Source of the DNA: Haliscomenobacter sp040403615
GTDB lineage: Bacteria > Bacteroidota > Bacteroidia > Chitinophagales > Saprospiraceae
Assembly (NCBI RefSeq): GCF_040403615.1
Contig: NZ_JBBAKG010000009.1
Coordinates: 1 to 64,000 of the forward strand
Direction of reading: 5' to 3'
Length of the DNA: 64,000 bases
Below, in pieces: positions 17,316 through 26,478 of the stretch. The notes below the pieces were generated by a model. It did not search any database and was not told where the DNA came from. It saw nothing but the letters and a program-made list of their open reading frames with translations. Position 1 is the first letter of the stretch, and each line of letters begins with the position of its first letter. Made by a program: the position numbers and the translations under genes.

Positions 17316-18305
17316 TTATTTTTTGCTGGCGTTGAATAGAAATTCTTTTTCCTCGGTACTTAAGTTTTCGTAGCCGTGCTGTTTTATTTTATCGAGTATG
17401 GCATCCAATTGTTCTTGGTGGCTCATGTTGTCGTACTTTGGTTGAGTACTGGTATTAGCGCCAGTGCGCTTGCTGGAATCCTGACGGCCAGCAGTGGTTT
17501 TTTCGCGAACTTTGGGGTTTTTATAAGCCACCTTGGGGCCACGAGGCGGTGGCGTTCCGTTTTTCCATTTTGACAAGGTCGCATTGATCCAGTCAAAAAA
17601 ACGAATAAAAGGAAAGGCAAAATCATTTCCCTTCCGCAATTGCCAGGCATATACAAATCCAAATACATCGCCTCCTAAATGCGCGAAAAGTCCTCCCGAG
17701 TTGCCGTCTCCCATGGCAATGAAAGTAAGGTCTACAAAGATCAAAGTGATCACAATGAATTTGAGCTTTACATCGCCAATGAACAGCAAGCGAACGATGT
17801 AATCAGGGGCAACAACTCCAGAAACAACAACGGTAGCCATCACCGCCGCCGAAGCGCCTAAGGCCGAAGTAGGGCCTCTGCCTGCAAGCACGACTGGATC
17901 AAGAAAGTTTTCAAAAATGAAAAAAAACAAAGCGCCAACCAAGCCACCCAACAAATAAATAGGCAATACGCGCTTATTGCCCAGTAGATCGCCCATGATG
18001 CGGCCGCACATTTGATAAAAAAGCAAATTCCAGAGGATGTGTCGAAAGTAAAAGTGGGAAAACATATGGGTAATAAGCACCCAGGGATGCAACAAAACGA
18101 ACTTCCAATCTGATGACATGGAAAGGTACTTCAGTACATTGGTGTAAAAAAAGTCCTCATTTGACCCCACACCACGGTACAAGAATAATCCAATGTTCCA
18201 AAGATTAATCAGTACAAACACACCGACGTTGACCAGGATAATGCGCGTCACCGCATTCCCGTAACTAAATTCCCGCTTTAAATCCTCCCAGATCGACCTT
18301 AACAT
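17316..18305 (-). CDS. Rhomboid-family intramembrane serine protease, long form
   Basis: A 329-residue polytopic protein. Typical rhomboid elements are the membrane-reentrant HILWNLLFYQMCGRI, the catalytic serine region TSALGASAAV, and the late histidine in FAHLGGDVFGFVYA. The usual GASG is GASA here, but the serine is kept. A long charged linker (~residues 245-290) leads to a C-terminal helix GYENLSTEEKEFLF, a segment shared by many Bacteroidota rhomboids. It would cleave membrane proteins within the bilayer. It is encoded between the short rhomboid and the EEP protein. Confidence 0.86.
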   Translation of the reverse strand: MLRSIWEDLKREFSYGNAVTRIILVNVGVFVLINLWNIGLFLYRGVGSNEDFFYTNVLKYLSMSSDWKFVLLHPWVLITHMFSHFYFRHILWNLLFYQMCGRIMGDLLGNKRVLPIYLLGGLVGALFFFIFENFLDPVVLAGRGPTSALGASAAVMATVVVSGVVAPDYIVRLLFIGDVKLKFIVITLIFVDLTFIAMGDGNSGGLFAHLGGDVFGFVYAWQLRKGNDFAFPFIRFFDWINATLSKWKNGTPPPRGPKVAYKNPKVREKTTAGRQDSSKRTGANTSTQPKYDNMSHQEQLDAILDKIKQHGYENLSTEEKEFLFNASKK

Positions 18306-18389
18306 GTTATTTTCTGCTTATGCGAATTTAATCCAAAAATAGAACGTTTTATCCTCATTTTAAAGGGCAGTTTTTGCCATTTGGTCAGT

Positions 18390-18998
18390 TTATAGCTTGC
18401 TACCGTACTTTTGCCAGTAAAGAATCAATAAAAAACCAAAAAGGGCGCCTCCCAAGTGGGCAAAATGAGCAACTCCTTTGCCAACATCAACAATCCCCAA
18501 CCCAAAAAACAATTCTGCGGCAGCATAAATGAGCACAAAATATTTGGCGGGTAAAGAAATCGGCGGAAAAAGCAAGCTGATGATGTTGTTGGGAAACAGC
18601 ATGGCATAACCCGCCATTAAGCCAAAAATAGCACCCGATGCCCCAAGCATAGGGGTATTGTCTACATTTAAACCTACTTCCAGGTACCGCACTAAGAGGT
18701 ACAAAATCATGCTCCCAAACCCGCAAAAAAGGTAAAAGAACAAGAATTTTTTCGATCCCCAAAAAGCCTCCAAACTACTCCCAAACATGTACAACCCCAG
18801 CATATTCAGCAAAAGGTGGTTGATGTCGGCATGCATAAACATGTGCGTAACCAACTGATAGGGATGAAAAAAATCGGATGTAGGATAAAACAGTGCCAAT
18901 ATAAAACGATCAGGATTACCCCACAGGTACCTGGTTGCAAAATACATCAATACATTGATGATCAATAAATTCTTTACAACATCGGTAATGCGCATCAT
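18390..18998 (-). CDS. Rhomboid-family intramembrane serine protease, short form
   Basis: A 202-residue protein with about six membrane helices. It has HLLLNMLGLYMFG after TM1, the catalytic serine in MLGASGAIFGLMAGY, and the paired histidine in AHLGGALFGFLLIL. It lacks the cytoplasmic tail of its neighbour. The two rhomboids are adjacent paralogues (85 bp apart) and probably co-transcribed. Two ATG codons in succession (18998, 18995) could start it. Confidence 0.9.
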   Translation of the reverse strand: MMRITDVVKNLLIINVLMYFATRYLWGNPDRFILALFYPTSDFFHPYQLVTHMFMHADINHLLLNMLGLYMFGSSLEAFWGSKKFLFFYLFCGFGSMILYLLVRYLEVGLNVDNTPMLGASGAIFGLMAGYAMLFPNNIISLLFPPISLPAKYFVLIYAAAELFFGLGIVDVGKGVAHFAHLGGALFGFLLILYWQKYGSKL

Positions 18999-19061
18999 GA
19001 CGTAAAAGCTTCAGCTGCTTGGGTCTGGGCAAAAAATGCAGTCGACCTCAACAGTCTTGTG

Positions 19062-20627
19062 TTATTCAAAATGTTTTTGTAAATCATCCAGTTCGTACGT
19101 AACAAAGCATTTTTTGCCAAAAGGACTGCGAAACGGCAATCCACAAGCAAAAAGCTGATCAATCAGCGATTGCATCTCCAGTTCGCTGAGCAATTGCCCC
19201 CGTTTTACGGCAGCAGTACGCGCCATCGATCGAGCAATGCTTTCGCGGGTATTCAGTTGCAATTCCAGTCCAATTTTATGCTGTTCCAGCAAACTTTCCA
19301 AAATGCTGCGTTCGTTTTGTTTTCCCGCCAATTCTGCGGGAACAGCGTTGACCACAAAAGAATTGCCCCCAAATTCCTGTACATCAAACCCCAAAAGACA
19401 GATTTCTGGGATTAGGTCTTTGAGTATTTCCGTATCGTTGGGGCTAAAATTCAGCGTCATCGGAAACAGTTGATGCTGCGATGCGGGCTGCCTTTCTTCC
19501 ATCATGCCCAAGTATTGCTCATACAAAATGCGTTCATGCGCAGCTTGCTGATCAATGAGCATAAACCCCGACTTGATTTGACTGACAATGTAGGTGCCAT
19601 GAATCTGATAAGGCGTTTTGCCCTTTTTGACCAAAGGCTCATTGGGGTTGGCGCTCGAAGTAAGTTCATCGTTGCTCCAGGTACTCCCAATGGTCAGGGT
19701 ATGGGTGCCATCCAGGTTGTCAATTGCTTCAGAAGCATTGATTTCTTCATCGGTACCCCCCAAATCCTTGTACAACGATTGCCAATTGCGCAGGTTATTT
19801 GCTTCGCGGCGCTGTTCGGAGTTGGTCTCCTCCCTGTCTCCGCTGTAGTTAAATTGTTTGGGTTCGTCGGTTTGCCAGGCAGCACTGTTGCGGGCGGGGG
19901 TCACGATGGGTTTGTCCTGATCCATCTTGTTGGTGATGTAGGGTAATTTTAAGCTCAATTCCTGCTCAAAATCCAGTGAGGGCATCACTCCGTGTTGGCC
20001 CAGGCCATGCCGAACGGCCACTTTGAGGTAATTGTACACCAGGCGATCGTCTTCAAACTTGATTTCCTGCTTGGTCGGGTGCACATTGACGTCAATCCTG
20101 GCGGGGTCNNNNNNNNNNNNNNNNNNNNNNNNNNNNNNNNNNNNNNNNNNNNNNNNNNNNNNNNNNNNNNNNNNNNNNNNNNNNNNNNNNNNNNNNNNNN
20201 NNNNNNNNGTTTGACAAGGCTCCTGTGATTTTACTTTAGAGCCTTCGGCCAGCAGCAGTGTGCCCATTTCGCTAGCGTGGCGACGGGTACGCAACTCCAC
20301 TTGTGCCACCGAGGCAATGGAGGCCAGCGCTTCGCCCCGAAATCCCATGGTGCGGATGGCAAATAAATCGTCGGCACTGCGGATTTTGGAAGTTGCGTGC
20401 CGCTCAAAAGACATGCGTGCGTCGGTTTCCGACATGCCACAGCCATCATCGATGACCTGTATCAAGGTTCGCCCGGCGTCTTTTACTATCAATTTAACGT
20501 TCTTGCTGCCTGCATCTACTGAATTCTCCATCAATTCCTTGACTACTGAAGCAGGTCGTTGAATCACCTCGCCAGCAGCAATTTGATTGGCAATAGAGTC
20601 GGGCAGTAGCTGAATCACATCAGCCAT
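19062..20627 (-). CDS. mutL: DNA mismatch repair protein MutL (interrupted by assembly gap)
   Basis: The N-terminal GHKL ATPase is clear: QIAAGEVIQRPASVVKELMENS-DAG, DDGCGM and TMGFRGEAL. After the N run the frame resumes at the conserved DVNVHPTKQEIKF. The C-terminal domain has DQQAAHERILYE, a variant of the endonuclease motif DQHAx2Ex4E with Gln for His. About 160 residues normally found between these parts are missing, yet the gap is only 100 N. It couples mismatch recognition by MutS to strand incision. Downstream genes are not related. Confidence 0.95.
   Translation of the reverse strand: MADVIQLLPDSIANQIAAGEVIQRPASVVKELMENSVDAGSKNVKLIVKDAGRTLIQVIDDGCGMSETDARMSFERHATSKIRSADDLFAIRTMGFRGEALASIASVAQVELRTRRHASEMGTLLLAEGSKVKSQEPCQXXXXXXXXXXXXXXXXXXXXXXXXXXXXXXXXXXDPARIDVNVHPTKQEIKFEDDRLVYNYLKVAVRHGLGQHGVMPSLDFEQELSLKLPYITNKMDQDKPIVTPARNSAAWQTDEPKQFNYSGDREETNSEQRREANNLRNWQSLYKDLGGTDEEINASEAIDNLDGTHTLTIGSTWSNDELTSSANPNEPLVKKGKTPYQIHGTYIVSQIKSGFMLIDQQAAHERILYEQYLGMMEERQPASQHQLFPMTLNFSPNDTEILKDLIPEICLLGFDVQEFGGNSFVVNAVPAELAGKQNERSILESLLEQHKIGLELQLNTRESIARSMARTAAVKRGQLLSELEMQSLIDQLFACGLPFRSPFGKKCFVTYELDDLQKHFE
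20109..20208. other. Assembly gap (100 N) in mutL
   Basis: Exactly 100 N, the usual placeholder for unknown length. By comparison with other MutL proteins roughly 500 bp of coding sequence should lie here, so coordinates beyond this point are probably short by several hundred bases. The flanks are not duplicated. Confidence 0.9.
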
Positions 20628-20663
20628 AAGTTTTTTATCTTTTACTACGTGTTTAAATGCAAA

Positions 20664-20780
20664 GGGCGATCAAAAAATAAGTGTTCATTTTTTCAAAGGA
20701 TTAGATAAGTAAATGGTTCATTTTAAGTGTCTTATCTAATCCTTTGGCTAAAAAAAAATGAACACTTATTTTTGCCCCAC
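20664..20780 (-). repeat. Palindromic GTGGGGC element, copy 3 (inverted)
   Basis: Reverse complement of the element at 4291-4409 and 12262-12380. It is flanked by the direct repeat TGCAAAG (20658-20664 and 20781-20787), which looks like a 7-bp target-site duplication. It lies between mutL and a small conserved gene. Confidence 0.9.
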
Positions 20781-20836
20781 TGCAAAGATAAATTTAAACA
20801 ATTTTTAGCAAGAAAAAGGTTCTCACCAGATAGAAA

Positions 20837-21160
20837 TTAAAACGCCCAATCATCCAGTTTGGGGGTTTTGTAAGTCAACTTGGTGATGGCGCGTTGTTTT
20901 TGCCGCTCCAGAATCAAGCGCCCCAAAGCTACATGGGCCGGTTCATTGGCCAATGGACTAAGGGCAAAAAGAATTTTCCCCTCATCAATGTCCAGTCGGT
21001 ACATGTAACTGAGAAGCAGGTCTTTGTTTTCCTCAATCATCTCGGCCACCCGATTGGCAATGGCTTCGAGCAACTCCGCTTCGATGAGGGAACTGGTTTT
21101 GACCAGGTCAAAGTCCTTTGCGATCAGGCTCCTGGTTTGTTCTAAATGGTCTTCTTCCAT
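20837..21160 (-). CDS. Small conserved cytoplasmic protein, unknown function
   Basis: A 107-residue acidic, helical protein with no signal peptide, starting MEEDHLEQTRSLIAKDFDLV and ending KLDDWAF. I do not recognise an enzyme motif. Codon use matches neighbours. It lies between the permease gene and mutL on the same strand and may be cotranscribed with one of them, though element copy 3 separates it from mutL. Confidence 0.6.
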   Translation of the reverse strand: MEEDHLEQTRSLIAKDFDLVKTSSLIEAELLEAIANRVAEMIEENKDLLLSYMYRLDIDEGKILFALSPLANEPAHVALGRLILERQKQRAITKLTYKTPKLDDWAF

Positions 21161-21201
21161 GCTGATTGCTATTCGTTTCCATAAATGCTCAATCCCGTCA
21201 C

Positions 21202-22395
21202 TTAGCTTTTAACAGAAATTTGGTCGCGCAGTTGTGGATTTCGAAAGAATAACGCAAAAAACAGCGCGGTGCATATCCCTACACTGCCAGGCACTAACCA
21301 AACCGCCGACCAGGTAATTTTATCACCAAAAGTATGCCAACTGACCACTTCGCCTGCAATCAAAGACCCAAAAAATGCGCCCGTCCCGGAAATGACCAAA
21401 GCCATAAATCCCTGGGCGGTGCTGCGCAAGGAAACCGGTACTTTTTCGTCGATGTAAATTTGACCAGCCAGTGCCGTAAATGCCCAGGCCAGACCATGCA
21501 TGGCCAACCCAATCCACACCAGGGCAGGCAAGTCAATACCGCCCCAATACAGGAGCATATACCGGATGCCCCAGGCAGAAACACCAAGGAGAATCACTGT
21601 TTTGATCCCAAAAATACGCCGGGCATAGGGCAGCAGCAAAACAAATAGAATCTCGGTAGCCTGACCAATCGACATCATGGCCGCAGCGTTGTGAAATCCC
21701 TGGTCTTTTAAGTACGAGTTGACAAAACTGTAGTAAAACGCATTGGGGATACAAACCAGGGTCAGGGTAATAATCAGCACCAGAAAACTGCGGTCGCGCA
21801 ATAGCGTTCGGCCAGTAGCCCAAAGATTGGTTTTTTCTTTTTTGCCGGGCGGTGGGGTAGCGGGCAGGGTCAATACATAGATGCTTTGCAAGATGGAGGC
21901 AGTGGCCGACAAGCGCATGGGCAAGGTGGTGGTCTCCAGATCCAGTCCACCTACACACAATCCGGTTGCAATCCAGCCCAGGGTACCCCATACCCTGAGT
22001 CGGGGATAATCGCGGGATGGTTCAGGAATGTTGTGAAAGGTCATGGCCGTTGACAAGGCAAAAGTGGGCATGTAGCAAATGGCGTACAGCACCATAATCG
22101 GGTAAAAAAACGCAAACTGATGCAGCGTGCTGAGGGCAAACATGAGCAGCCCCCCCGTAAAATGCAAGACGGCCAAAATGCGCTCCAAACGGAAATGCTG
22201 ATCGGCGAGGCGCCCTGCCCAAAAAGGGGAAACTACGGCAGCAATGGCGGTGGTGCCATATACCAAACCGACTTCGCGCCCGCTGAAATGCAGGGTTTGG
22301 AGTAGGTAAGTTCCAGTGGTCACCGTCCAGGAACCCCAGATGAAGAATTGAAAGAATTGGAAAAGGGCAAGACGGAGGTAAAGCGTGGTTTGCAC
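21202..22395 (-). CDS. MFS permease, nucleoside:H+ symporter type
   Basis: A 397-residue protein with about twelve membrane helices. The start LRLALFQFFQFFIWGSWTVT and the loop WAGRLADQHF resemble NupG/XapB-type nucleoside permeases. PEPSRDYPRLRVWGTLGWI and the region around STAQGFMALV are further family-like segments. It probably imports nucleosides across the inner membrane; substrate is inferred from family only. It uses GTG at 22395, the only start in frame before a stop. Confidence 0.8.
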   Translation of the reverse strand: MQTTLYLRLALFQFFQFFIWGSWTVTTGTYLLQTLHFSGREVGLVYGTTAIAAVVSPFWAGRLADQHFRLERILAVLHFTGGLLMFALSTLHQFAFFYPIMVLYAICYMPTFALSTAMTFHNIPEPSRDYPRLRVWGTLGWIATGLCVGGLDLETTTLPMRLSATASILQSIYVLTLPATPPPGKKEKTNLWATGRTLLRDRSFLVLIITLTLVCIPNAFYYSFVNSYLKDQGFHNAAAMMSIGQATEILFVLLLPYARRIFGIKTVILLGVSAWGIRYMLLYWGGIDLPALVWIGLAMHGLAWAFTALAGQIYIDEKVPVSLRSTAQGFMALVISGTGAFFGSLIAGEVVSWHTFGDKITWSAVWLVPGSVGICTALFFALFFRNPQLRDQISVKS

Positions 22396-22545
22396 GGTGC
22401 GGTTTTTGCGGGGCGAAGATAGGGATTTTTTTTAGCTGTCAGCGATGAGCTGTCAGCTTTCAGCCGCTAGCCCTGGAGGATTTCGTGCCGAAACAGGCAG
22501 CGCAAAGTCAACAACTTTCCGCTGCCCGCTCTTTCCAGGAACGAT

Positions 22546-22571
22546 CCATTTTCCCGACGTCGGGAAAATGG
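22546..22571. repeat. Perfect 26-bp palindrome
   Basis: CCATTTTCCCGAC followed by its exact complement GTCGGGAAAATGG. It lies 7 bp past the stop of the minus-strand exported-protein gene and is not followed by a T run. It could be a transcript-end hairpin or a protein-binding dyad. Confidence 0.7.
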
Positions 22572-22578
22572 TCAGCTC

Positions 22579-22965
22579 CTACTTCTTAAAAATAAACCGC
22601 GTCATAAAAATCCCCTGTGATTCTTTGTCGCCGCCAAAATTGCCGGGCACAACCTCTACCAGTTCGTAGCCATCGGCGGTATTGCGGGCCAGCAGGTCGG
22701 CGATGCCTCGGTTGTTGTCTTGCAGGTTTTTGAAGTTGATCCCGGTAAGGCTGAAGAGGTTTTTGATGTCTTGCTCGGTGGCGGCGCCATCGCTGTCCAT
22801 CGTGGTAATTTTGGAGCGCCCCAGGTTGCCGGGTACAACGGATTCAACCACGGTTACTACGCGCCATTTGGATTCAGTGGGTTTCTCTGCTTTGGGGCTC
22901 AAGGCCATGAAAAGAGGAATGGCCAGCAAGAGGGCAAATGCGAGGATTACAGACGTTTTTTTCAT
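22579..22965 (-). CDS. Small exported protein, unknown function
   Basis: A 128-residue protein with a signal peptide (MKKTSVILAFALLLAIPLFMA). The mature part of ~105 residues contains two similar VVPGN segments (VESVVPGNLGRSKI and VEVVPGNFGGDKES), suggesting an internal repeat. No family recognised. Probably periplasmic. Confidence 0.6.
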   Translation of the reverse strand: MKKTSVILAFALLLAIPLFMALSPKAEKPTESKWRVVTVVESVVPGNLGRSKITTMDSDGAATEQDIKNLFSLTGINFKNLQDNNRGIADLLARNTADGYELVEVVPGNFGGDKESQGIFMTRFIFKK

Positions 22966-23010
22966 TGGAAATGGTTTTTATTGAGAGATGAGTGAATACC
23001 TGTGCTACCC

Positions 23011-23904
23011 CTACGTTAAGAGGATGGCCTTTGCGGGCAAATGCTCTGGTTTGCCCATGCCCAGCAAAAAACCACCGCCCCCTGCACCGCAGAGTTTGAG
23101 GGCAAAATGCCCCTCGTCTAGTCCTTGTTGCCACAAATCCTGGAAGGGCCGGGGAATCATGGGCTGCATCAGTTCTTGCTGGAGTGCACTGATTTGTTGC
23201 CAGCGGGTGTACAATTCAGTCCACTGTGCTTGTTGAAACACCTCAATCGCTGCCTCGGTCACCGGGTTGAGTTGGGATTGGATTTTTTGCTGGTAATCAC
23301 TGGCTTTGCACCGATCCAAAAACAGCTTGACCCATTCTCCGGTGCTGCGGCTGAGTCCGGTATCCAGCAAGAAAAATTGAAACCGATCTTCTGTATTCGG
23401 CCAGGCCGGCAAAGGGATGGATACGATTGTTCCATTTGCGCGCAACAAAACTGGGCGATTCAGGTAGATGATCAGTGGGTCGGTGCCCGAGCTTGCGCCG
23501 TGGAAAAAAGACTCCATTTGGCCCAAAATCCGTTTCAATTTGGGATAGTGGGTAGCGTCTTCTCTATCGATCGGATCCAATGCATAGCGGGCATACAAAG
23601 CGGCGCAAACTGCCCCTGAGCTGCCCGTGCCATACCCATCGGGGATGTTGCTGCGGAAATACAAACCCGCTTGCAGATCACTTGCAAAACGAGTCAAATC
23701 AAGCTTTGCGCCCAGCAAATCTTCTGTTTGTAATCTGGTCAAATACTGGCTCCATTCCGGCAGGCTGCGTTGCAAAGCAGCAGCGTTTTCTGCTGCTGTC
23801 CAGGCCCACTCGCCCTGAAACAAAGGCAATGGCATTGCCAATGCAGAAGAGCCTTGCAAGATGGTATGCTCGCCGAAGAGTAACAATTTGCTGGAGAAAA
23901 TCAT
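23011..23904 (-). CDS. GHMP-family kinase, mevalonate-kinase-like
   Basis: About 297 residues. The GHMP layout is present: N-terminal KLLLFGEHTILQG, the ATP-binding glycine loop IPDGYGTGSSGAV near 88, SGTDPLI, and the C-terminal motif KLCGAGGGGFLLG. The glycine loop reads GYGTGSSG rather than the commoner GxGLGSSA. GEHTILQG is close to the mevalonate kinase signature, so phosphorylation of mevalonate or a related polyol is the best guess. No other mevalonate-pathway gene is in the window. ATG at 23904 is preferred to the in-frame TTG at 23913. Confidence 0.75.
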   Translation of the reverse strand: MIFSSKLLLFGEHTILQGSSALAMPLPLFQGEWAWTAAENAAALQRSLPEWSQYLTRLQTEDLLGAKLDLTRFASDLQAGLYFRSNIPDGYGTGSSGAVCAALYARYALDPIDREDATHYPKLKRILGQMESFFHGASSGTDPLIIYLNRPVLLRANGTIVSIPLPAWPNTEDRFQFFLLDTGLSRSTGEWVKLFLDRCKASDYQQKIQSQLNPVTEAAIEVFQQAQWTELYTRWQQISALQQELMQPMIPRPFQDLWQQGLDEGHFALKLCGAGGGGFLLGMGKPEHLPAKAILLT

Positions 23905-24043
23905 AGGCCTCAAAAGTAAAGATTAGTGGGTTTGGATGCAGGAAATTAACTTTTTGGAAACAAAAAGATTGGTGACTAAATACCAAAAATAAACTTCTAA
24001 AAACAGACACAGGATCAAGTTTTATGTAAACCACACAAAAAAA

Positions 24044-24078
24044 GCCCCGCCACGGTTCACACCGGGCGGGGCCTTTTT
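24044..24078 (-). terminator. Rho-independent terminator of rpsA
   Basis: The GC-rich stem GCCCCGCC / GGCGGGGC (24044-24051 with 24065-24072) has T tracts on both strands, so it can act for the minus-strand rpsA message. It starts ~20 bp after the rpsA stop. Confidence 0.9.
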
Positions 24079-24096
24079 TACTTCCATCAGGATGAT

Positions 24097-26400
24097 TTAT
24101 TCCTGATCTTCTTTATTTGCTTGGTTCTGTTGTTCGAACTGCTCTTTCAATGCAGCCAATCCTTCCAGGTCACCAAGAGTAGAACGTTCGATGCTGTCCT
24201 GCTGTTTTTTCACGGCAGTACGGGTTACTTTGCGCTCATCGTCTTTTACTTTCTTCACTTGCTCATCGGCCTCGCGACGGATGTCTTCGAGGTAACGCAA
24301 GTGAGAAACGAGGATGCGCTTATCGTCGCGGTTGAATTCAATCACCTTCACAGTCAGTACTTCGTCTACTTCAGCGAGGTTGTTGTCATCTTTGCGGATG
24401 TGCTTGATCGGAGCAAAAGCTTCCAAACCGTAAGGCAATTGTACGATGGCACCACGGTCGTCGCGACGCAAGATGGTAGCCTCGTGGTAAGAACCTACAG
24501 GGAATACGTTTTCGAAAGTATCCCATGGGTTTTCTTCCAATTGCTTGTGGCCCAGTGACAATTTGCGGTTGTCTTTGTCGATATCGAGGATTGCCACGTC
24601 AATTTTCTCACCAACCTTGGTAAACTCGGATGGGTGACCATAACGCTTCGTCCAGCTCAAGTCGGAGATGTGGACCATGCCGCCGATGCCTTCTTCCAGC
24701 TCGATGAACACGCCATAAGGAGTGAGGTTTTTGACCTCGCCAGTGTGGCGGCTGTTGAGTGGGAATTGGTTTTCGATTTCGCTCCAAGGGTCTTGCGCCA
24801 TTTGCTTCAGCGACAAAGACATCTTGCGCTCATCGCGGTCAACGGTAACAACTTTTGCAGAGTATTCCTGGCCCAGTTTGAAGAATTCGCGTGCGTTGAT
24901 TGGTTGATTGCTCCAGCTTACTTCTGAAACGTGGATCAAACCTTCTACGCCCGGTTGAATTTCCAGGAATGCGCCGTAATCTTCGATGTTGACAATTTTA
25001 CCCTTAACGATAGAGTTTTCAGCGATGGTATTGTCGAGTACTTCCCATGGGTGTGGTTGCAATTGCTTCAAGCCCAAAGAAATACGCTTCTTGTTTTCGT
25101 CGAAGTCGAGTACTACTACGCTGATTTTCTGGTTGAGGCCCAATACTTCGCTTGGGTGGCTGATGCGGCCCCAAGAGATATCGGTGATGTAAAGCAGACC
25201 GTCTACGCCGCCCAAGTCGAGGAACGCACCAAAGTCGGTGATGTTCTTGACGATACCTTCCAAAACCTGGCCTTTTTCGAGGCTGGCAATGATGGCTTCG
25301 CGTTGTTCGGCGAGGTCGCTTTCGATGAGTGCCTTGTGTGATACGACGGCGTTTTTAATGGTTTCGTTGATCTTAACGACCTTGAATTCCATGTTTTTGC
25401 CTACGTATGAATCGTAATCAATGATTGGCTTGATGTCGATTTGTGATCCAGGAAGGAAGGTTTCCAAACCGCTGCAGTCTACGATCAGACCACCTTTGGT
25501 TTTGCTGATAACCGTACCTTTAATCACTGTACCATTTTCGTAAGAATCTACGATGCTTTCCCAGGCGCGGAGCAGTTTTGCTTTGCGGCGAGAAAGTACC
25601 AATTGGCCACGCATGTCTTCCTGCTGTTCTACGTACACTTCTACCAGATCGCCAATTTGGAGGTCGGGCATGTCGCGGAATTCAGAAAGCGGTACCAAAC
25701 CATCAGACTTGTAGTTGATGTCCAAAACCACGTCGCCACCGTGTAAGGAGGTTACGCGACCTTTTACGATCTCACTTTCTACCACAGCATTCATGGTAGA
25801 TTCGTACTGAGTCAGGTATTCTTTGGTGGTATCCTGAGTATAAACGGCGCCACCTTTGTTGGTGATGCTCCAGTCAAACTCATCGTGTGCAGTGTTGGGG
25901 TCGAATTCGGTGTTGAAAAGCAATTCGATGTCCAATTCATCTTCGTCATCGTCTTCCCCACCAGTAGTGGTTTCTGGGATCAAATCAACGTTTTTGATGA
26001 TCACTACTTCGGCAGGAGCAGCTTCTACTTCTGGTTCTACCTCTACAGCAATTTCCTCATTGCCTACTTCTGCTACTGCTACAGCGGCCAGAGTTTCAAC
26101 AATTTCGGGAGCAATTACAGGCTCTACTGCCTCCACTGCAACCAATACTGGAATGGTTTCTACTACTTCTGCTGTTTCTTCTGCAGCAGCAACTACCTCT
26201 GGAATGGTTTCTACTACTTCTGCTGTTTCTTCAACGGCAGCAACCACTTCTGGAATGGTTTCTACTACTGTTTCCGTTTCTTCAACGGCAGCAACAATTT
26301 CGCTGCTGGTCTCTGCTGCAATTTCTTCAACTTGCGCCTCGGTATCGAGTTGTTCTTCAACCTTCTCGATCTCGTTTGTTTCGTCAATCATAAATAGCAT
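24097..26400 (-). CDS. rpsA: 30S ribosomal protein S1 with acidic repeat extension
   Basis: Six S1 RNA-binding domains fill residues ~210-720, recognisable by cores such as VKGRVTSLHGGDVVLDI, LEGIVKNITDFGAFLDLG and VKGKIVNIEDYGAFLEI. Before them lies an unusual ~200-residue, valine/glutamate-rich extension with three copies of a ~17-residue unit (VVETIPEVVAAVEETAE and variants), also visible as DNA repeats. S1 tethers mRNA to the 30S subunit. ATG at 26400 is preceded by GGGAAGAA; an in-frame ATG at 26391 is possible. A strong consensus promoter lies ~50 bp upstream. Confidence 0.96.
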   Translation of the reverse strand: MLFMIDETNEIEKVEEQLDTEAQVEEIAAETSSEIVAAVEETETVVETIPEVVAAVEETAEVVETIPEVVAAAEETAEVVETIPVLVAVEAVEPVIAPEIVETLAAVAVAEVGNEEIAVEVEPEVEAAPAEVVIIKNVDLIPETTTGGEDDDEDELDIELLFNTEFDPNTAHDEFDWSITNKGGAVYTQDTTKEYLTQYESTMNAVVESEIVKGRVTSLHGGDVVLDINYKSDGLVPLSEFRDMPDLQIGDLVEVYVEQQEDMRGQLVLSRRKAKLLRAWESIVDSYENGTVIKGTVISKTKGGLIVDCSGLETFLPGSQIDIKPIIDYDSYVGKNMEFKVVKINETIKNAVVSHKALIESDLAEQREAIIASLEKGQVLEGIVKNITDFGAFLDLGGVDGLLYITDISWGRISHPSEVLGLNQKISVVVLDFDENKKRISLGLKQLQPHPWEVLDNTIAENSIVKGKIVNIEDYGAFLEIQPGVEGLIHVSEVSWSNQPINAREFFKLGQEYSAKVVTVDRDERKMSLSLKQMAQDPWSEIENQFPLNSRHTGEVKNLTPYGVFIELEEGIGGMVHISDLSWTKRYGHPSEFTKVGEKIDVAILDIDKDNRKLSLGHKQLEENPWDTFENVFPVGSYHEATILRRDDRGAIVQLPYGLEAFAPIKHIRKDDNNLAEVDEVLTVKVIEFNRDDKRILVSHLRYLEDIRREADEQVKKVKDDERKVTRTAVKKQQDSIERSTLGDLEGLAALKEQFEQQNQANKEDQE

Positions 26401-26449
26401 TTCTTCCCACGAAAGGTGGAATTTGGTTATGAATTAAAAATTTGAGCCG

Positions 26450-26478
26450 CAAAGGTAGAATTTTCAATTGAGAATCAA
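26450..26478 (-). promoter_or_regulatory. Bacteroidota-type promoter of rpsA
   Basis: Reading the minus strand: TTG (-33 element), 18 bases, then TACCTTTG (-7 element, consensus TAnnTTTG). It lies 50 bp before the rpsA ATG. Confidence 0.8.

Noticed and set aside
25856..26437. Open frames on the plus strand across the S1 extension, Ser/Thr-rich
   Set aside because: They are antisense to the VVETIPEVV repeats and reflect their composition; no promoter or homology.
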